From: Actinoplanes sichuanensis
GTDB lineage: Bacteria; Actinomycetota; Actinomycetes; Mycobacteriales; Micromonosporaceae
DNA length: 64,000 nt
Assembly: GCF_033097365.1 (NCBI RefSeq)
Contig: NZ_AP028461.1
Coordinates: forward strand, 1,178,001-1,242,000
Direction of reading: 5' to 3'
Shown: piece after piece, positions 24,370 through 33,106 of the stretch
Layout of the letters: each line of letters begins with the position of its first letter
Position numbering within the stretch: the first letter of the stretch is position 1
Translations under genes and position numbers: made by a program
Notes under the pieces: generated by a model
The model's database searches: none
What the model saw: the letters and a program-made list of their open reading frames with translations, nothing else
Told to the model about the DNA's origin: nothing

Positions 24370-25380
24370 TCACCCGCCGATGGACGGGCCGCCGGTGAGC
24401 GACCGAGCGTAGAGATACGCCAATTCGGTGACGAAACCCAGTTCGACCAGGGTCTCCATGCCGGGCGAGGCGAGCAGGTGGACCGCGCGGCGTGCGTCGG
24501 GTGACAACCCGGCGTACGCCGACGCGTACCGCCGCCACACCGACAGATCGCCGACGCTGAGAAGCGCGAGCCGCCGATCACTTTCGGCCAGCCGCCCGGC
24601 CAGCTCGGCCATCGACCAGGCCGGCCGGAGCGCCAGCCGGTTCCCGGCCGCCCGCAACGCCAGCGGCAGGTGCCCGCAGTGCCCGGCCACCGCCCGCACA
24701 TGCCCGGACTCCGGATGCCCGGTGATCGCGGTGAGCAGCCGCACCGACTCCTCGACGGTGAACGGCAGCAGCCGGATCGCGGTTCCGAACCCCGGCAGCG
24801 GCCGCCGGCTGGTCACCACGACGGCCCGCCCGGCCTCGGTCGGCAAGCCTGCCGGGTCCGCCACGTCGTCGAGGATCAGCAGGTCACAGGGTGCGCCGAC
24901 GCGGGCGATCCGGTCGGCGATCTCGTCCGCGGCGGCCGGGTCCGGGGTGCTGCCCCGACAGTCCACGAAACACGCGCGGCCGGCGATCCGGGTCGCCGCG
25001 TGTACCGCGAGCGCGGTCTTGCCGACGCCCGGCGGCCCGTGCACCACGGTGATCGACCCCGGTCGGCAGGCGTCGGCGAGTAGCGCCAGCTCGTCCCGAC
25101 GACCGGTGAAGTCGGGCAGGTCGCGGGGCAGGGCACAGATCCCGGACGGCACGTCACGGGTCGGCCGCGCGGCGTCGGCCAGCGCCGACCGCCCGGCCGG
25201 ATCAAGACCGAGGGCATCGGCCAGGGCATCGAGGGTACGGCGTTGCGGCGCCGAGAATCCACGCTCCATATCACTGATCGCCCGTACGCTGACCCCCGAC
25301 TTCACGGCCAGTTCGTGCTGGGTCATCCGGGCCCGGCGGCGGTGGTCACGGAGCAGGGTGGCGAACAGCGGGGCGGTCAT
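24370..25380 (-). CDS. XRE-HTH/NB-ARC (STAND) regulator, short form
   Basis: This 336-residue protein has an N-terminal XRE helix-turn-helix (about 8-65: M-T-Q-H-E-L-A-V-K-S-G-V-S-V-R-A-I-S-D-M-E-R-G) and an NB-ARC-type ATPase core: Walker A G-P-P-G-V-G-K-T-A (about 115-123), Walker B D-L-L-I-L-D-D-V (about 165-172) and a G-x-P-L-A-L motif (about 253). A short helical region follows. The long C-terminal TPR array of larger SARP-like or STAND regulators is absent, so this is a compact version. It probably switches transcription on nucleotide and ligand binding. It is divergent from the LAL regulator, with about 54-93 bp between starts. Confidence 0.85.
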   Translation of the reverse strand: MTAPLFATLLRDHRRRARMTQHELAVKSGVSVRAISDMERGFSAPQRRTLDALADALGLDPAGRSALADAARPTRDVPSGICALPRDLPDFTGRRDELALLADACRPGSITVVHGPPGVGKTALAVHAATRIAGRACFVDCRGSTPDPAAADEIADRIARVGAPCDLLILDDVADPAGLPTEAGRAVVVTSRRPLPGFGTAIRLLPFTVEESVRLLTAITGHPESGHVRAVAGHCGHLPLALRAAGNRLALRPAWSMAELAGRLAESDRRLALLSVGDLSVWRRYASAYAGLSPDARRAVHLLASPGMETLVELGFVTELAYLYARSLTGGPSIGG

Positions 25381-25473
25381 GCCGTTCAGCCTCGACGACG
25401 GTCACCGTGACCGGCTTGAGTCGAACGACTGCGCGTGGCGAATGCGGTAACAGTCGAATGGCAGGATGCACGG

Positions 25474-28158
25474 GTGCATGCGGGGGCGGAACTGTTCGGG
25501 CGCGACGGCGAGGTGGCGCTGCTCGGCCGGTTACTGGACCAGACCGCCGCCGAACGGGGCAGCGCCCTGGTCATCCGGGGCGAGCCGGGGATCGGGAAGA
25601 CGGCACTACTGAACTGGCTGGCCCGTACCGCCGAGAAACGTGGCATGCGGGTCCTGACCGCAGCCGGTGTGGAGAGCGAATCCCGCCTGCCCTACGCGGC
25701 GCTGCACCAGCTGCTGTATCCGCTCTCGGCGGCGATCGGCGGCCTGCCGCCGGTGCACCGGGCCGCGCTGCGGGCCGCGTTCGGTCTCGAGGAGGGCCAC
25801 CCCGACCTGTACGCGGTGGCGCTGGCCGCCCTCGACGTGCTCGTCGACGCCGCTGCCGAACAGCCGATCGTGCTGGTCACCGACGACCTGCACTGGCTCG
25901 ACAAGGCGAGCGCCGACGTGATGGCGTTCGTCGGCCGGCGGGTCGGCAACGACGCCATCCTGGCCGTCGGCGGCACCCGGACCGTCGCGCTCGACGACCC
26001 GCAGCGGCGTGCCGACCTGCCCGACCTGGAGCTGGGCCGGCTCGCCGCCGCCGACGCGGCCGCGCTGCTCGACACGCACGCGCCGCAGCTGTCGCCGTCG
26101 GTGCGGGAACGGTTTCTGGCCGAGGCGGCCGGCAACCCGCTCGCGCTGGTCGAGCTGCCACGCAGCGCCCCGCCGATCGCCACGGCCGGTCCGCTTCCGC
26201 TCAACAGCCGGCTGGAGGCGGCGTTCGCGGCACGGGCCGGCAATCTGGGCGTACGCGAGGGTGCCCTGCTGTTGACCCTGGCCGCGGACGCGGCTCTGGA
26301 CGTTCGGCGGCTGCTCGTCACCGCGTCGGAGGTGGCGGGGGAGCCGGTGACTTTGGGTGACGCCCAGCGGGCCATCGACGCCGCCCTGATCGAGGTGTCC
26401 GGGCCGTCGGTGCGGTTCCGGCATCCGCTCATGCGGTCGGCCGTCTATCAGCGTGCGCCGCTGACGGCCCGGCTCGACGTGCACCGGCGGCTGGCCGGTC
26501 AGCTCGCCGACTTCCCCGACCGGCGGCTCTGGCACCTCGCCTCAGCCGCCCTCGGACCCGACCCTGACCTGGCCGCCGAGCTGGAACGCTATGCCGAGCA
26601 GGCCCGGCTGCGGGGCGCCACCATGTCGGCCGTCGCCGCCCTGCACCGGGCCGGCGAACTGACCGACCAGCCGGCCGCCGCGACCGCGCTGGTGCTGCGC
26701 GCGGCCGAGCTCGCCAGTGAGGTGGGCGCCCGCCACGAGGTCGAGCGTCTACTCACCGAGAGTGACCTGTCGGCGCTCGGGCCGATCGAGGAGGCCCGCC
26801 TCGCGAACGTCCTCGAGGTGGTCCGCTTCGGGCAGTACCGGGACCCGGCGGCCCGAGTCCGCGAGCTGATCGACCGGGCCGTCGCCGCGCGTGACGCCGG
26901 CAGCCGACAGGCCTACCTCCAGCTGCTGTGGCGGGCCGCGTCCCGCTGCTTCTTCCAGGCCACCGGCCCGGAGACGGCCGACGCGCGGGCCCGGATCGCG
27001 GAGCTCGCCGCTGCGGAGGGCGACGATCCACTCGCCCTGGCACTGATCGCCTACACCGTTCCGGAGGAGCGCGGCGCCGAGATCCTGGACCGGCTGCACC
27101 GTCTCGCGGCCACCGGCGGCGGACCGGACACGCTGCGGTTCCTGGGCAGTGCGGCGCTGGTGCTCGGCGACTTCGAACGCAGTTCGGCATGGCTCGACGC
27201 GGCCGTCGCCGACGCTCGCGGCCAGGGCCGGATGGCCGTCATCGTGCGTCTGCTGACCAGCGCCAATTGGGGCCGGTTGTGGCTCGGCGACTGGGCTCAG
27301 GCGATCGCCGAACTCACCGAGTCGGGGGTGCTCGCGCGGGACACCGGCGAGGCGTTCTACGCGGTCGCCGCCCGCACCAGCACTGGCGCGATCACCGCGA
27401 TGCGCGGCGACCTCGACACCGCCGAACGGCTCCTCGACGAGGTCGCCACCAGCCCGCTCGCCGCGGGCATGAGCTACATCCATTCGGCGCGGGTCCAGGC
27501 ACGCGGTCTGGTCCATCTCTTCCGCGGGGAGAATCAGCAGGCGTACGCCGTACTGGCGCGCGCTTTCGACCCGGCCTCGCCGACCTACCACCGGTACATG
27601 CGGTGGTGGCTGGTTCCGGAGCTGCTCGACGCCGCTCTGGCCGCACAACGGATCGCTGAGGTCCGTACCCTCGTCGCGGGTCTGTCGGATCTCTTCCGCG
27701 CGCCGATCGTGGCGGTCGCCGCCGAGTATGCCGCCGTCGTCCTGGACGACGCGCCTCTGGGACCGGCCGTCTCTCGGTGGCCGCTCTACCGTGCGCGGTT
27801 GCAGTTGCATCGTGGCCGGGTCGAACGCCGCCGCCACCGCACCGCCGAAGCCCGTGACCTGCTCCGATCGGCCCGCGACACGTTCGACTCGCTGGGTGCC
27901 GTGCCGTGGGCCGAGATGGCCCGGGCCGAGCTGCGGGCCACCGGCGAGAGCAGCAGCCGGCGTGTGTCGTCGGTCCGTGATCAGCTGTCGCCGCAGGAAC
28001 TGCAGATCGCCGCCCTCGCCGCCGAGGGCCTGACCAATCGGCAGATCGCCGAACGACTGTTCCTGTCGCACCGCACGGTCGGCTCCCACCTGTACCGCAT
28101 CTACCCGAAACTCGGGGTGACCCGGCGAGCCCAGCTCGCCGGGGCCCTCCAGACCTAG
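25474..28158 (+). CDS. LAL-type LuxR transcriptional regulator with AAA ATPase
   Basis: This is a regulator of about 894 residues. The N-terminal ATPase has Walker A G-E-P-G-I-G-K-T-A-L-L (about 35) and Walker B I-V-L-V-T-D-D-L-H-W-L-D. A long TPR-like helical middle follows, then a C-terminal LuxR helix-turn-helix (about 830-890: L-S-P-Q-E-L-Q-I-A-A-L-A-A-E-G-L-T-N-R-Q-I-A). LAL proteins of this size activate operons in response to small molecules. GTG 25474 has AGGA 7 bp upstream; GTG 25435 would add 13 residues. The stop is 8 bp before the left end of the IS element, so the gene is intact. Confidence 0.9.
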   Translation: MHAGAELFGRDGEVALLGRLLDQTAAERGSALVIRGEPGIGKTALLNWLARTAEKRGMRVLTAAGVESESRLPYAALHQLLYPLSAAIGGLPPVHRAALRAAFGLEEGHPDLYAVALAALDVLVDAAAEQPIVLVTDDLHWLDKASADVMAFVGRRVGNDAILAVGGTRTVALDDPQRRADLPDLELGRLAAADAAALLDTHAPQLSPSVRERFLAEAAGNPLALVELPRSAPPIATAGPLPLNSRLEAAFAARAGNLGVREGALLLTLAADAALDVRRLLVTASEVAGEPVTLGDAQRAIDAALIEVSGPSVRFRHPLMRSAVYQRAPLTARLDVHRRLAGQLADFPDRRLWHLASAALGPDPDLAAELERYAEQARLRGATMSAVAALHRAGELTDQPAAATALVLRAAELASEVGARHEVERLLTESDLSALGPIEEARLANVLEVVRFGQYRDPAARVRELIDRAVAARDAGSRQAYLQLLWRAASRCFFQATGPETADARARIAELAAAEGDDPLALALIAYTVPEERGAEILDRLHRLAATGGGPDTLRFLGSAALVLGDFERSSAWLDAAVADARGQGRMAVIVRLLTSANWGRLWLGDWAQAIAELTESGVLARDTGEAFYAVAARTSTGAITAMRGDLDTAERLLDEVATSPLAAGMSYIHSARVQARGLVHLFRGENQQAYAVLARAFDPASPTYHRYMRWWLVPELLDAALAAQRIAEVRTLVAGLSDLFRAPIVAVAAEYAAVVLDDAPLGPAVSRWPLYRARLQLHRGRVERRRHRTAEARDLLRSARDTFDSLGAVPWAEMARAELRATGESSSRRVSSVRDQLSPQELQIAALAAEGLTNRQIAERLFLSHRTVGSHLYRIYPKLGVTRRAQLAGALQT

Positions 28159-28166
28159 GTGGCTAG

Positions 28167-28187
28167 TACGGCAGCCGCCGTTCGTGA
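28167..28187 (+). repeat. IS701-type left inverted repeat
   Basis: A 21-bp terminal repeat beginning TACGGCAGCCGCCGTTCGTGA; it differs from the right end at one position (G versus A at position 14). Confidence 0.95.
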
Positions 28188-28243
28188 GTTGACCTCAGGT
28201 CCCGCGGGAACGAGGACGGCCACCGCATGATCGTCTGTGCGTT

Positions 28244-29593
28244 GTGGACACAACATCAGACCTTGCGGTGGCCGAGAGCCACAGCGTAGAGCCTGCCCGA
28301 TGGCGACGAACCATCGACCTGGTTATCGACTCGTTCGCCAGCCGGTTCCGCCGGGTCGAGCCCCGCCGGGCGGCAGCCGGATTCGTCACCGGACTGCTCG
28401 CCGACCTGGAGATCAAGACGTGCTGGCAGGTGGCTGAGCAGGCCGGACATGCCCGGCCTGATGCGATGCAACGGCTGCTTTACCGGGCCAAGTGGAACGC
28501 TGATGCAGTGCGTGACGACGTTCGCAAGGTCGTCACCGACCGGTTCGGTGACCCCGACGGTGTCCTCGTGGTCGACGAGACCGGCGATCTGAAGAAGGGC
28601 GTGCACTCGGTCGGCGTCCAGCGTCAATACACCGGGACCGCGGGGCGGATCGAGAATGCCCAGGTCGGCGTGTTCCTGGCCTACGCGAGCAGACACGGTC
28701 ACGCCCTGATCGACCGGCGGGTCTACCTGCCGAAATCCTGGACCGACGACCGCAGCCGGTGTGAGCAGGCCGGCGTCCCAGACGACGTCGTGTTCGCCAC
28801 CCGATCCGAGCTGGCCGACGACATGATCACCGCCGCCGTGAACGCACTGGTCCCGGCCCGGTGGGTCGCCGCGGACGAGGCCTATGGCAACAACACCCGA
28901 CTCCGCAGTGAACTGCGCAAACTCCGCCTCGGCTACGTCCTGGCGGTCTCCTGCGACCACCTCGTGCCGATCGATGCAGGTAAGACCCGCTGCCGAGCCG
29001 ACCGGCTGGCCGCCGACCTGCCCGCCACTGCCTGGACCCGGCGCAGCGCCGGTGACGGATCGAAAGGGCCACGGTTCTACGACTGGGCCTGGCTGGCCGA
29101 CGTCGGTGCCGACGGCGATCCCGACGACGACGGCCGGCACAGCCTGCTGATCCGCCGCAACAACACCACCGGTGAGCTGACCTTCTACCGCTGCTGGGCA
29201 TCCCGACCGGCCACCCTCGCCCAACTCGTCCGGGTCGCCGGAGTCCGTTGGATTGTGGAAGAAAGCTTTCAGGCCGGGAAAGGCCAGGTCGGGCTTGACC
29301 AGCACCAAGTCCGACGCTGGACGTCCTGGCACCGGTTCACAACCCTCGCCCTGGCCGCCCTCGCCGTCCTCGCGATCTGCGCCGCCGACGCCCGATCAGC
29401 AGACCGGCACGGCCAACCCGACATGATCGATCTGACCGTCAACGAGATCCGCCGGCTGATCAACGTCCTACTGATCCGCCCGACTCGCACCATCGCCGAT
29501 CGTTTGCGCTGGTCATGCTGGCGACGCCGCCACCAAGCACGAGCCAGAAAAGCCCACTACGCCCGCCGCCTCACCCTTGAATTCCAACCATGA
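28244..29593 (+). CDS. IS701-family DDE transposase
   Basis: This is a 449-residue protein. The block V-V-D-E-T-G-D-L-K-K-G (about 108-118), followed by V-G-V-Q-R-Q-Y-T-G-T-A-G-R-I-E-N-A-Q-V-G, is diagnostic of IS701 transposases and holds the first catalytic Asp. A second Asp lies in W-V-A-A-D-E-A-Y-G-N (about 210), and the catalytic Glu in R-W-I-V-E-E-S-F-Q-A-G-K (about 339). The C-terminus is basic. It starts at GTG 28244 and fills the element. No frameshift or internal stop is seen, so it should be functional. Confidence 0.95.
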   Translation: MDTTSDLAVAESHSVEPARWRRTIDLVIDSFASRFRRVEPRRAAAGFVTGLLADLEIKTCWQVAEQAGHARPDAMQRLLYRAKWNADAVRDDVRKVVTDRFGDPDGVLVVDETGDLKKGVHSVGVQRQYTGTAGRIENAQVGVFLAYASRHGHALIDRRVYLPKSWTDDRSRCEQAGVPDDVVFATRSELADDMITAAVNALVPARWVAADEAYGNNTRLRSELRKLRLGYVLAVSCDHLVPIDAGKTRCRADRLAADLPATAWTRRSAGDGSKGPRFYDWAWLADVGADGDPDDDGRHSLLIRRNNTTGELTFYRCWASRPATLAQLVRVAGVRWIVEESFQAGKGQVGLDQHQVRRWTSWHRFTTLALAALAVLAICAADARSADRHGQPDMIDLTVNEIRRLINVLLIRPTRTIADRLRWSCWRRRHQARARKAHYARRLTLEFQP

Positions 29594-29614
29594 TCACGAA
29601 TGGCGGCTGCCGTA
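29594..29614 (-). repeat. IS701-type right inverted repeat
   Basis: The reverse complement reads TACGGCAGCCGCCATTCGTGA and matches the left end at 20 of 21 positions. Confidence 0.95.
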
Positions 29615-30409
29615 CTAGGCGGCGTGCCTGAGTGCCCATTCCAGGGCGTAGTCGGCCACCGCCTCCCAGCCCGGCTCGCCGCAGGTCCAGTGTGAGCGCT
29701 CCGGGAACTCGTGGAACTCGGTGACCGTACCCGCGGCCTTGTAGTGATCGGCGTTGGACCTGTTCACCGCGGGCGGCATGATGTGGTCCTTACCGCCGGC
29801 GATGAACAGCAGCGGCGCCCGGTCCGCGTTGTGGAAGTCCACCCAGGTCTCCTGCTTGCCGGGCTTGAAGTTGGCGATCAGCCCGTAACTCCACACCCAG
29901 CTGCCCGGGGCCGGGATCGCGTACCGCTCGTAGGTCTGTTTCGCGGCGTCCTCCGGCAGCGTGTTCGTGAACGCGTAGTGGAACTGCTCAGCGGTGAACC
30001 CGGCCGCCTGGTGCCGTTTCGCCGGGTTGTTCAGAATCGGGAACAGCGACTTCAACTGCGACGGCGGCGTCACCCGGATGCCCTCCGGCGGCGCCGAGTC
30101 GATCACCACACCGGCCGCGCCGTGACCGCGGTCCATCAGCAGCTGGGTCAGCGTGCCACCGAACGAGTGCCCGATCAGGATCGGCTTCTCCGGCAGCGCG
30201 GTGATCACCTTCTCCAAGTGGGCGACCGTCTCCGGGACGGTCAGCTCGGCGATCACCCGCGGATCGGCCCGCAGCGCCTCGACCTCCACCTCGAAACCGG
30301 GGTAGGCGGGCGCGATCACCGTGTGGCCCTTGGCCCGGTAGTAGGGGATCCACTGTTCCCAGCTGCGGGGGGTGACCCAGAGTCCGTGAATGAGGACGAT
30401 CGTGCTCAT
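29615..30409 (-). CDS. Alpha/beta hydrolase (alkyl-salicylate-esterase-like)
   Basis: This 264-residue cytosolic enzyme starts at ATG 30409 with GGGAG upstream. Features are H-G-L-W-V-T-P-R-S-W (oxyanion), nucleophile G-H-S-F-G-G-T (Ser about 94), a catalytic Asp in A-G-G-K-D-H-I-M-P (about 214) and His in E-R-S-H-W-T-C-G (about 243). It resembles small esterases of broad specificity; the substrate is unknown. The TAG stop lies within the CTAG target duplication of the IS element, so the insertion exactly preserved the coding sequence. A longer upstream frame overlaps the next gene and is not used. Confidence 0.88.
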   Translation of the reverse strand: MSTIVLIHGLWVTPRSWEQWIPYYRAKGHTVIAPAYPGFEVEVEALRADPRVIAELTVPETVAHLEKVITALPEKPILIGHSFGGTLTQLLMDRGHGAAGVVIDSAPPEGIRVTPPSQLKSLFPILNNPAKRHQAAGFTAEQFHYAFTNTLPEDAAKQTYERYAIPAPGSWVWSYGLIANFKPGKQETWVDFHNADRAPLLFIAGGKDHIMPPAVNRSNADHYKAAGTVTEFHEFPERSHWTCGEPGWEAVADYALEWALRHAA

Positions 30410-30577
30410 GTTCGTGTGCTCCCTTGTCGCGTTCCCTTCAGGAAATCGCCTCCGTCTCGTCGTGGCCAGGCAGAACCTCCGGCAGAACCTGCGTATGACC
30501 GAAGTGGTATGAGACCCCTCCGGGCCGGCTCGCCCACACTGAGGCTTGTCTATACAGCCTGGCGAACGGAGCCCCCC

Positions 30578-31765
30578 ATGCCCGGTCCCACCACCAGACA
30601 TCGGCGCATCGTCGCGCTGCTCGTCCCCGTCCTCAGTGGTCTGCTCGTCGCGACCGTCAGCGTCTTCGGATTCTCCCAGCCCGCGGCCGCCGCCTCGCTG
30701 ACCGTCGCCCAGGCGATCAGCAGCCAGACCGGTGGCAGTGGCACGGTCACCGGATACATCGTCGGCGAGCCGACGGCCACCGACACGGTCAGGTTCAGCG
30801 GCTTCACCGGCGACACCGCCCTCGCCATCGCCGACAGCGCCTCGACGACCAGCACCGGCAGCATGCTGTACGTCCAGATCACCAGTTCCTACCGGTCGTC
30901 GTTCGGGCTGCTCAGCAACCCGTCCCTGATCGGTAAGCAGTTGACCGTCACCGGGACGCTCACCGCGTACTTCTCGCACGCCGGCCTCAAGTCGCCGTCC
31001 GCGATGAGCCTCGGCGGCGGCTCGACCACCAGCCCCACCGCCACCGGCACCGCCTCACCGACGGCCTCCAGCACCACCGACACCTACTACGCGGCGGCAC
31101 TCGGCAAAACCGGGTCCAGCCTCAAGTCGGCGCTGCACACCATCACGTCGACGGGCGTCACCAAGCTGTCGTACGACGGGGTCTGGACCGCCCTCAAGGT
31201 CACCGACCAGGATCCGTCCAACTCGTCGAACGTCAAACTGTTCTACTCCGGGATCAGCCGCTCCAAGACCCTCAACGGCGGCAGCTCCGGCAACTGGAAC
31301 CGCGAACACGTCTGGCCGCAGTCCCACGGCGACTTCGGCACCAGTGCCGGACCCGGGACCGACCTGCACCACCTGCGGCCCGAAGACGTCACCATCAACG
31401 CGCTGCGGGGCAACCTCGACTTCGACAACGGCGGCAGCGCGGTCTCCGGCGCGTCCGGCAACTACTCCGACTCGGACTCGTGGGAGCCGCGGGCCGCGGT
31501 CAAGGGCGATGTGGCCCGGATGCTGTTCTACATGGCGGTCCGGTATTCGGGTGATGACGGGTTCGCCGACCTTGAAGTCAACAACGTCACCGGTAACGGC
31601 AGCGTCCCGTACACCGGCAAGCTCTCCACCCTGATCGCCTGGCACAACGCGGACCCGCCGGACAGCGCAGAGAAGGCCCGCAACCAGCTCATCTACTCGA
31701 CGTACCAGCACAACCGGAACCCGTTCATCGACCACCCGGAGTGGGCCGCCTCGATCTTCGGCTGA
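30578..31765 (+). CDS. Secreted endonuclease I family nuclease with N-terminal DUF6359 domain
   Basis: This 395-residue protein has a signal peptide (about 1-38, A-A-A-A cleavage region). An OB-like DUF6359 domain follows (about 39-150: S-L-T-V-A-Q-A-I-S, G-T-V-T-G-Y-I-V-G, L-T-V-T-G-T-L-T-A-Y-F), then a Thr/Ser linker (about 152-170). The C-terminal endonuclease I (EndA/NucM) domain has N-R-E-H-V-W-P-Q-S-H (His about 244) and D-L-H-H-L-R-P (about 262-268), the metal-binding/catalytic core for non-specific DNA or RNA cleavage. Likely roles are extracellular nucleic-acid scavenging or biofilm DNA turnover. ATG 30578 follows ACGGAG. It is divergent from the hydrolase gene. Confidence 0.9.
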   Translation: MPGPTTRHRRIVALLVPVLSGLLVATVSVFGFSQPAAAASLTVAQAISSQTGGSGTVTGYIVGEPTATDTVRFSGFTGDTALAIADSASTTSTGSMLYVQITSSYRSSFGLLSNPSLIGKQLTVTGTLTAYFSHAGLKSPSAMSLGGGSTTSPTATGTASPTASSTTDTYYAAALGKTGSSLKSALHTITSTGVTKLSYDGVWTALKVTDQDPSNSSNVKLFYSGISRSKTLNGGSSGNWNREHVWPQSHGDFGTSAGPGTDLHHLRPEDVTINALRGNLDFDNGGSAVSGASGNYSDSDSWEPRAAVKGDVARMLFYMAVRYSGDDGFADLEVNNVTGNGSVPYTGKLSTLIAWHNADPPDSAEKARNQLIYSTYQHNRNPFIDHPEWAASIFG

Positions 31766-31777
31766 CCCGGCCCCCCA

Positions 31778-31811
31778 GCGCGGCCACCGCCACCCACGGC
31801 GGTGGCCGCGC
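31778..31811 (+). terminator. Terminator hairpin after the nuclease gene
   Basis: GCGCGGCCACCGCC and GGCGGTGGCCGCGC form a perfect 14-bp stem with an ACCCAC loop, followed by CTTTCT. It starts 13 bp past the stop. Confidence 0.85.
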
Positions 31812-31927
31812 CTTTCTCCGCGCCTTCCCGCCTTGCCCTCCGCCCTTTCCGCGGCGGTCCTTTCCCCCGTGGCGGCTTTCCTTTCTCCGCGCCTTCCCGC
31901 CCTGCCCTCCGCCCTTTCCGTGGCGGC
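31812..31927. repeat. Two 47-bp direct repeats in a pyrimidine-rich spacer
   Basis: A CTTTCTCCGCGCCTTCCCGCC-type block occurs at 31812-31858 and 31881-31927 (period 69). The whole gap to 32051 is strongly C/T-biased on the plus strand and shows no gene. It separates the nuclease terminator from the convergent GlxA gene. Confidence 0.75.
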
Positions 31928-32051
31928 CCCTTCCCCGCGGCGCTTTTCTCGCTGCCCCTTCCCGTTCGCGCCGTCCGCCCCGGGGCGCAGTTCTCCCCTC
32001 GCCCACCCGATTCCGAGAGCTGTCTGATCCCTTCGCTGACAGCCCTGACCC

Positions 32052-33011
32052 CTAGCGGGTGCTGCGGAAACTGGCCCGGTAACCGTGCGGGCTGGTGCCG
32101 ACGACGCGCTTGAAACGGTCCCGGAAGGCGGTCGGTGATCCGAAACCGACCTGCCCGGCGATCGCCTCGACCGGCTGATCGGTGGCTTCGAGGAGGTGCT
32201 GTGCTCGGCGGACCCGGGCCCGGAGCAGCCATTGGAGCGGCGTGGTCCCGGTCTGTTCGCGGAAGCGCCGGTTCAGCGTCCGGATGCTCATCCCGGAACG
32301 TGCCGCCAGATCGTTCAAAGTGAGATCGACGCTGGTGTTGTCCTGCATCCATTGCAACAGCGGTTCGAGCCCGGCCCCACGCGGGGTCGGCGGCGCGGCC
32401 GGAATGATGAACTGCGCCTGCCCACCCTCGCGCTCCAGCGGCATCACCGACAGTCGAGCGGCATCGGCGGCCACCGCCGAACCGTGATCCCGCCTGATCA
32501 AATGCAGACATAGGTCCAGGCCTGCCGCTGCACCGGCGGACGTCAGGAACTGACCGTTGTCGACGTAGAGCACGTCCGGATCGACGTCGATCTCCGGGTG
32601 TCGCGCGGCGAGCTCGGCGGCGCCCAGCCAGTGGGTGGTGGCGCGCAGCCCGTCCAGAAGTCCGGTGGCGGCGAGGACGAACGCGCCGGCGCAGACGGAG
32701 GCGATCCGGACACCGCCGGCGGCGGCTTTCCGCAGATGATCGATAACCTCCTGCGGTACGGCCACCCGCACATCCGCACACCCCGGCAGGATGATCGTGT
32801 CCGCGTCGAGCAGCACGTCGAGTCCCCACGGCGCCCGCAGGGTGAACGCGCCGGCGTCGACTTCCGGAGTGGCCGCGCAGACCCGAACCTCATAGGGTGT
32901 GCTGCCGTCCCCGAGCCGAACCCGGCTGAACACCTCGATCGGCGTGGACAGATCAAACGGGATGACCCCGTCGAGGGCGAGCACGGCAACGAGATGGCAC
33001 CGGTTCGGCAT
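32052..33011 (-). CDS. GlxA-family transcriptional regulator (DJ-1/PfpI plus AraC HTH)
   Basis: This is a 319-residue protein. The N-terminal DJ-1/PfpI-like domain (about 5-180) has the nucleophile-elbow region I-A-S-V-C-A-G-A-F-V-L-A (Cys about 106), usually non-catalytic in GlxA regulators. The C-terminal AraC-type double helix-turn-helix (about 220-315: S-G-M-S-I-R-T-L-N-R-R-F-R, then F-G-S-P-T-A-F-R-D-R-F-K-R-V-V-G-T-S-P) binds DNA. ATG 33011 was chosen; GTG 33018-33020 would add three residues. It is divergent from the membrane-protein gene at 33107, which it may control. Confidence 0.9.
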   Translation of the reverse strand: MPNRCHLVAVLALDGVIPFDLSTPIEVFSRVRLGDGSTPYEVRVCAATPEVDAGAFTLRAPWGLDVLLDADTIILPGCADVRVAVPQEVIDHLRKAAAGGVRIASVCAGAFVLAATGLLDGLRATTHWLGAAELAARHPEIDVDPDVLYVDNGQFLTSAGAAAGLDLCLHLIRRDHGSAVAADAARLSVMPLEREGGQAQFIIPAAPPTPRGAGLEPLLQWMQDNTSVDLTLNDLAARSGMSIRTLNRRFREQTGTTPLQWLLRARVRRAQHLLEATDQPVEAIAGQVGFGSPTAFRDRFKRVVGTSPHGYRASFRSTR

Positions 33012-33106
33012 GGGGCGCACCCTACGCCGTCGTCTGGCCAGAATCCGTTGCAGGTGGGCAATCCTGCCAGTTCTCGCACCGCAGAAACGGGCATAGCGTC
33101 CCCGAC

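Larger units (their letters stand above)
28163..29618. mobile_element. Complete IS701-family insertion sequence with CTAG target duplication
   Basis: The element proper spans 28167-29614 (1448 bp). It has 21-bp terminal inverted repeats (20 of 21 match, starting TACGGCAGCCGCC) and one transposase gene. Both ends are flanked by CTAG (28163-28166 and 29615-29618), the 4-bp target duplication typical of the IS701 family. All parts look intact, so it may be active or recently arrived. It sits between two convergent genes and harms neither; the right CTAG contains the stop codon of the hydrolase gene. Confidence 0.95.

Noticed and set aside
30410..30979. N-terminal extension of the alpha/beta hydrolase to 30979
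   Set aside because: The extension lies antisense to the nuclease gene, lacks domain sense, and the ATG at 30409 has a ribosome site and begins directly at the hydrolase fold.
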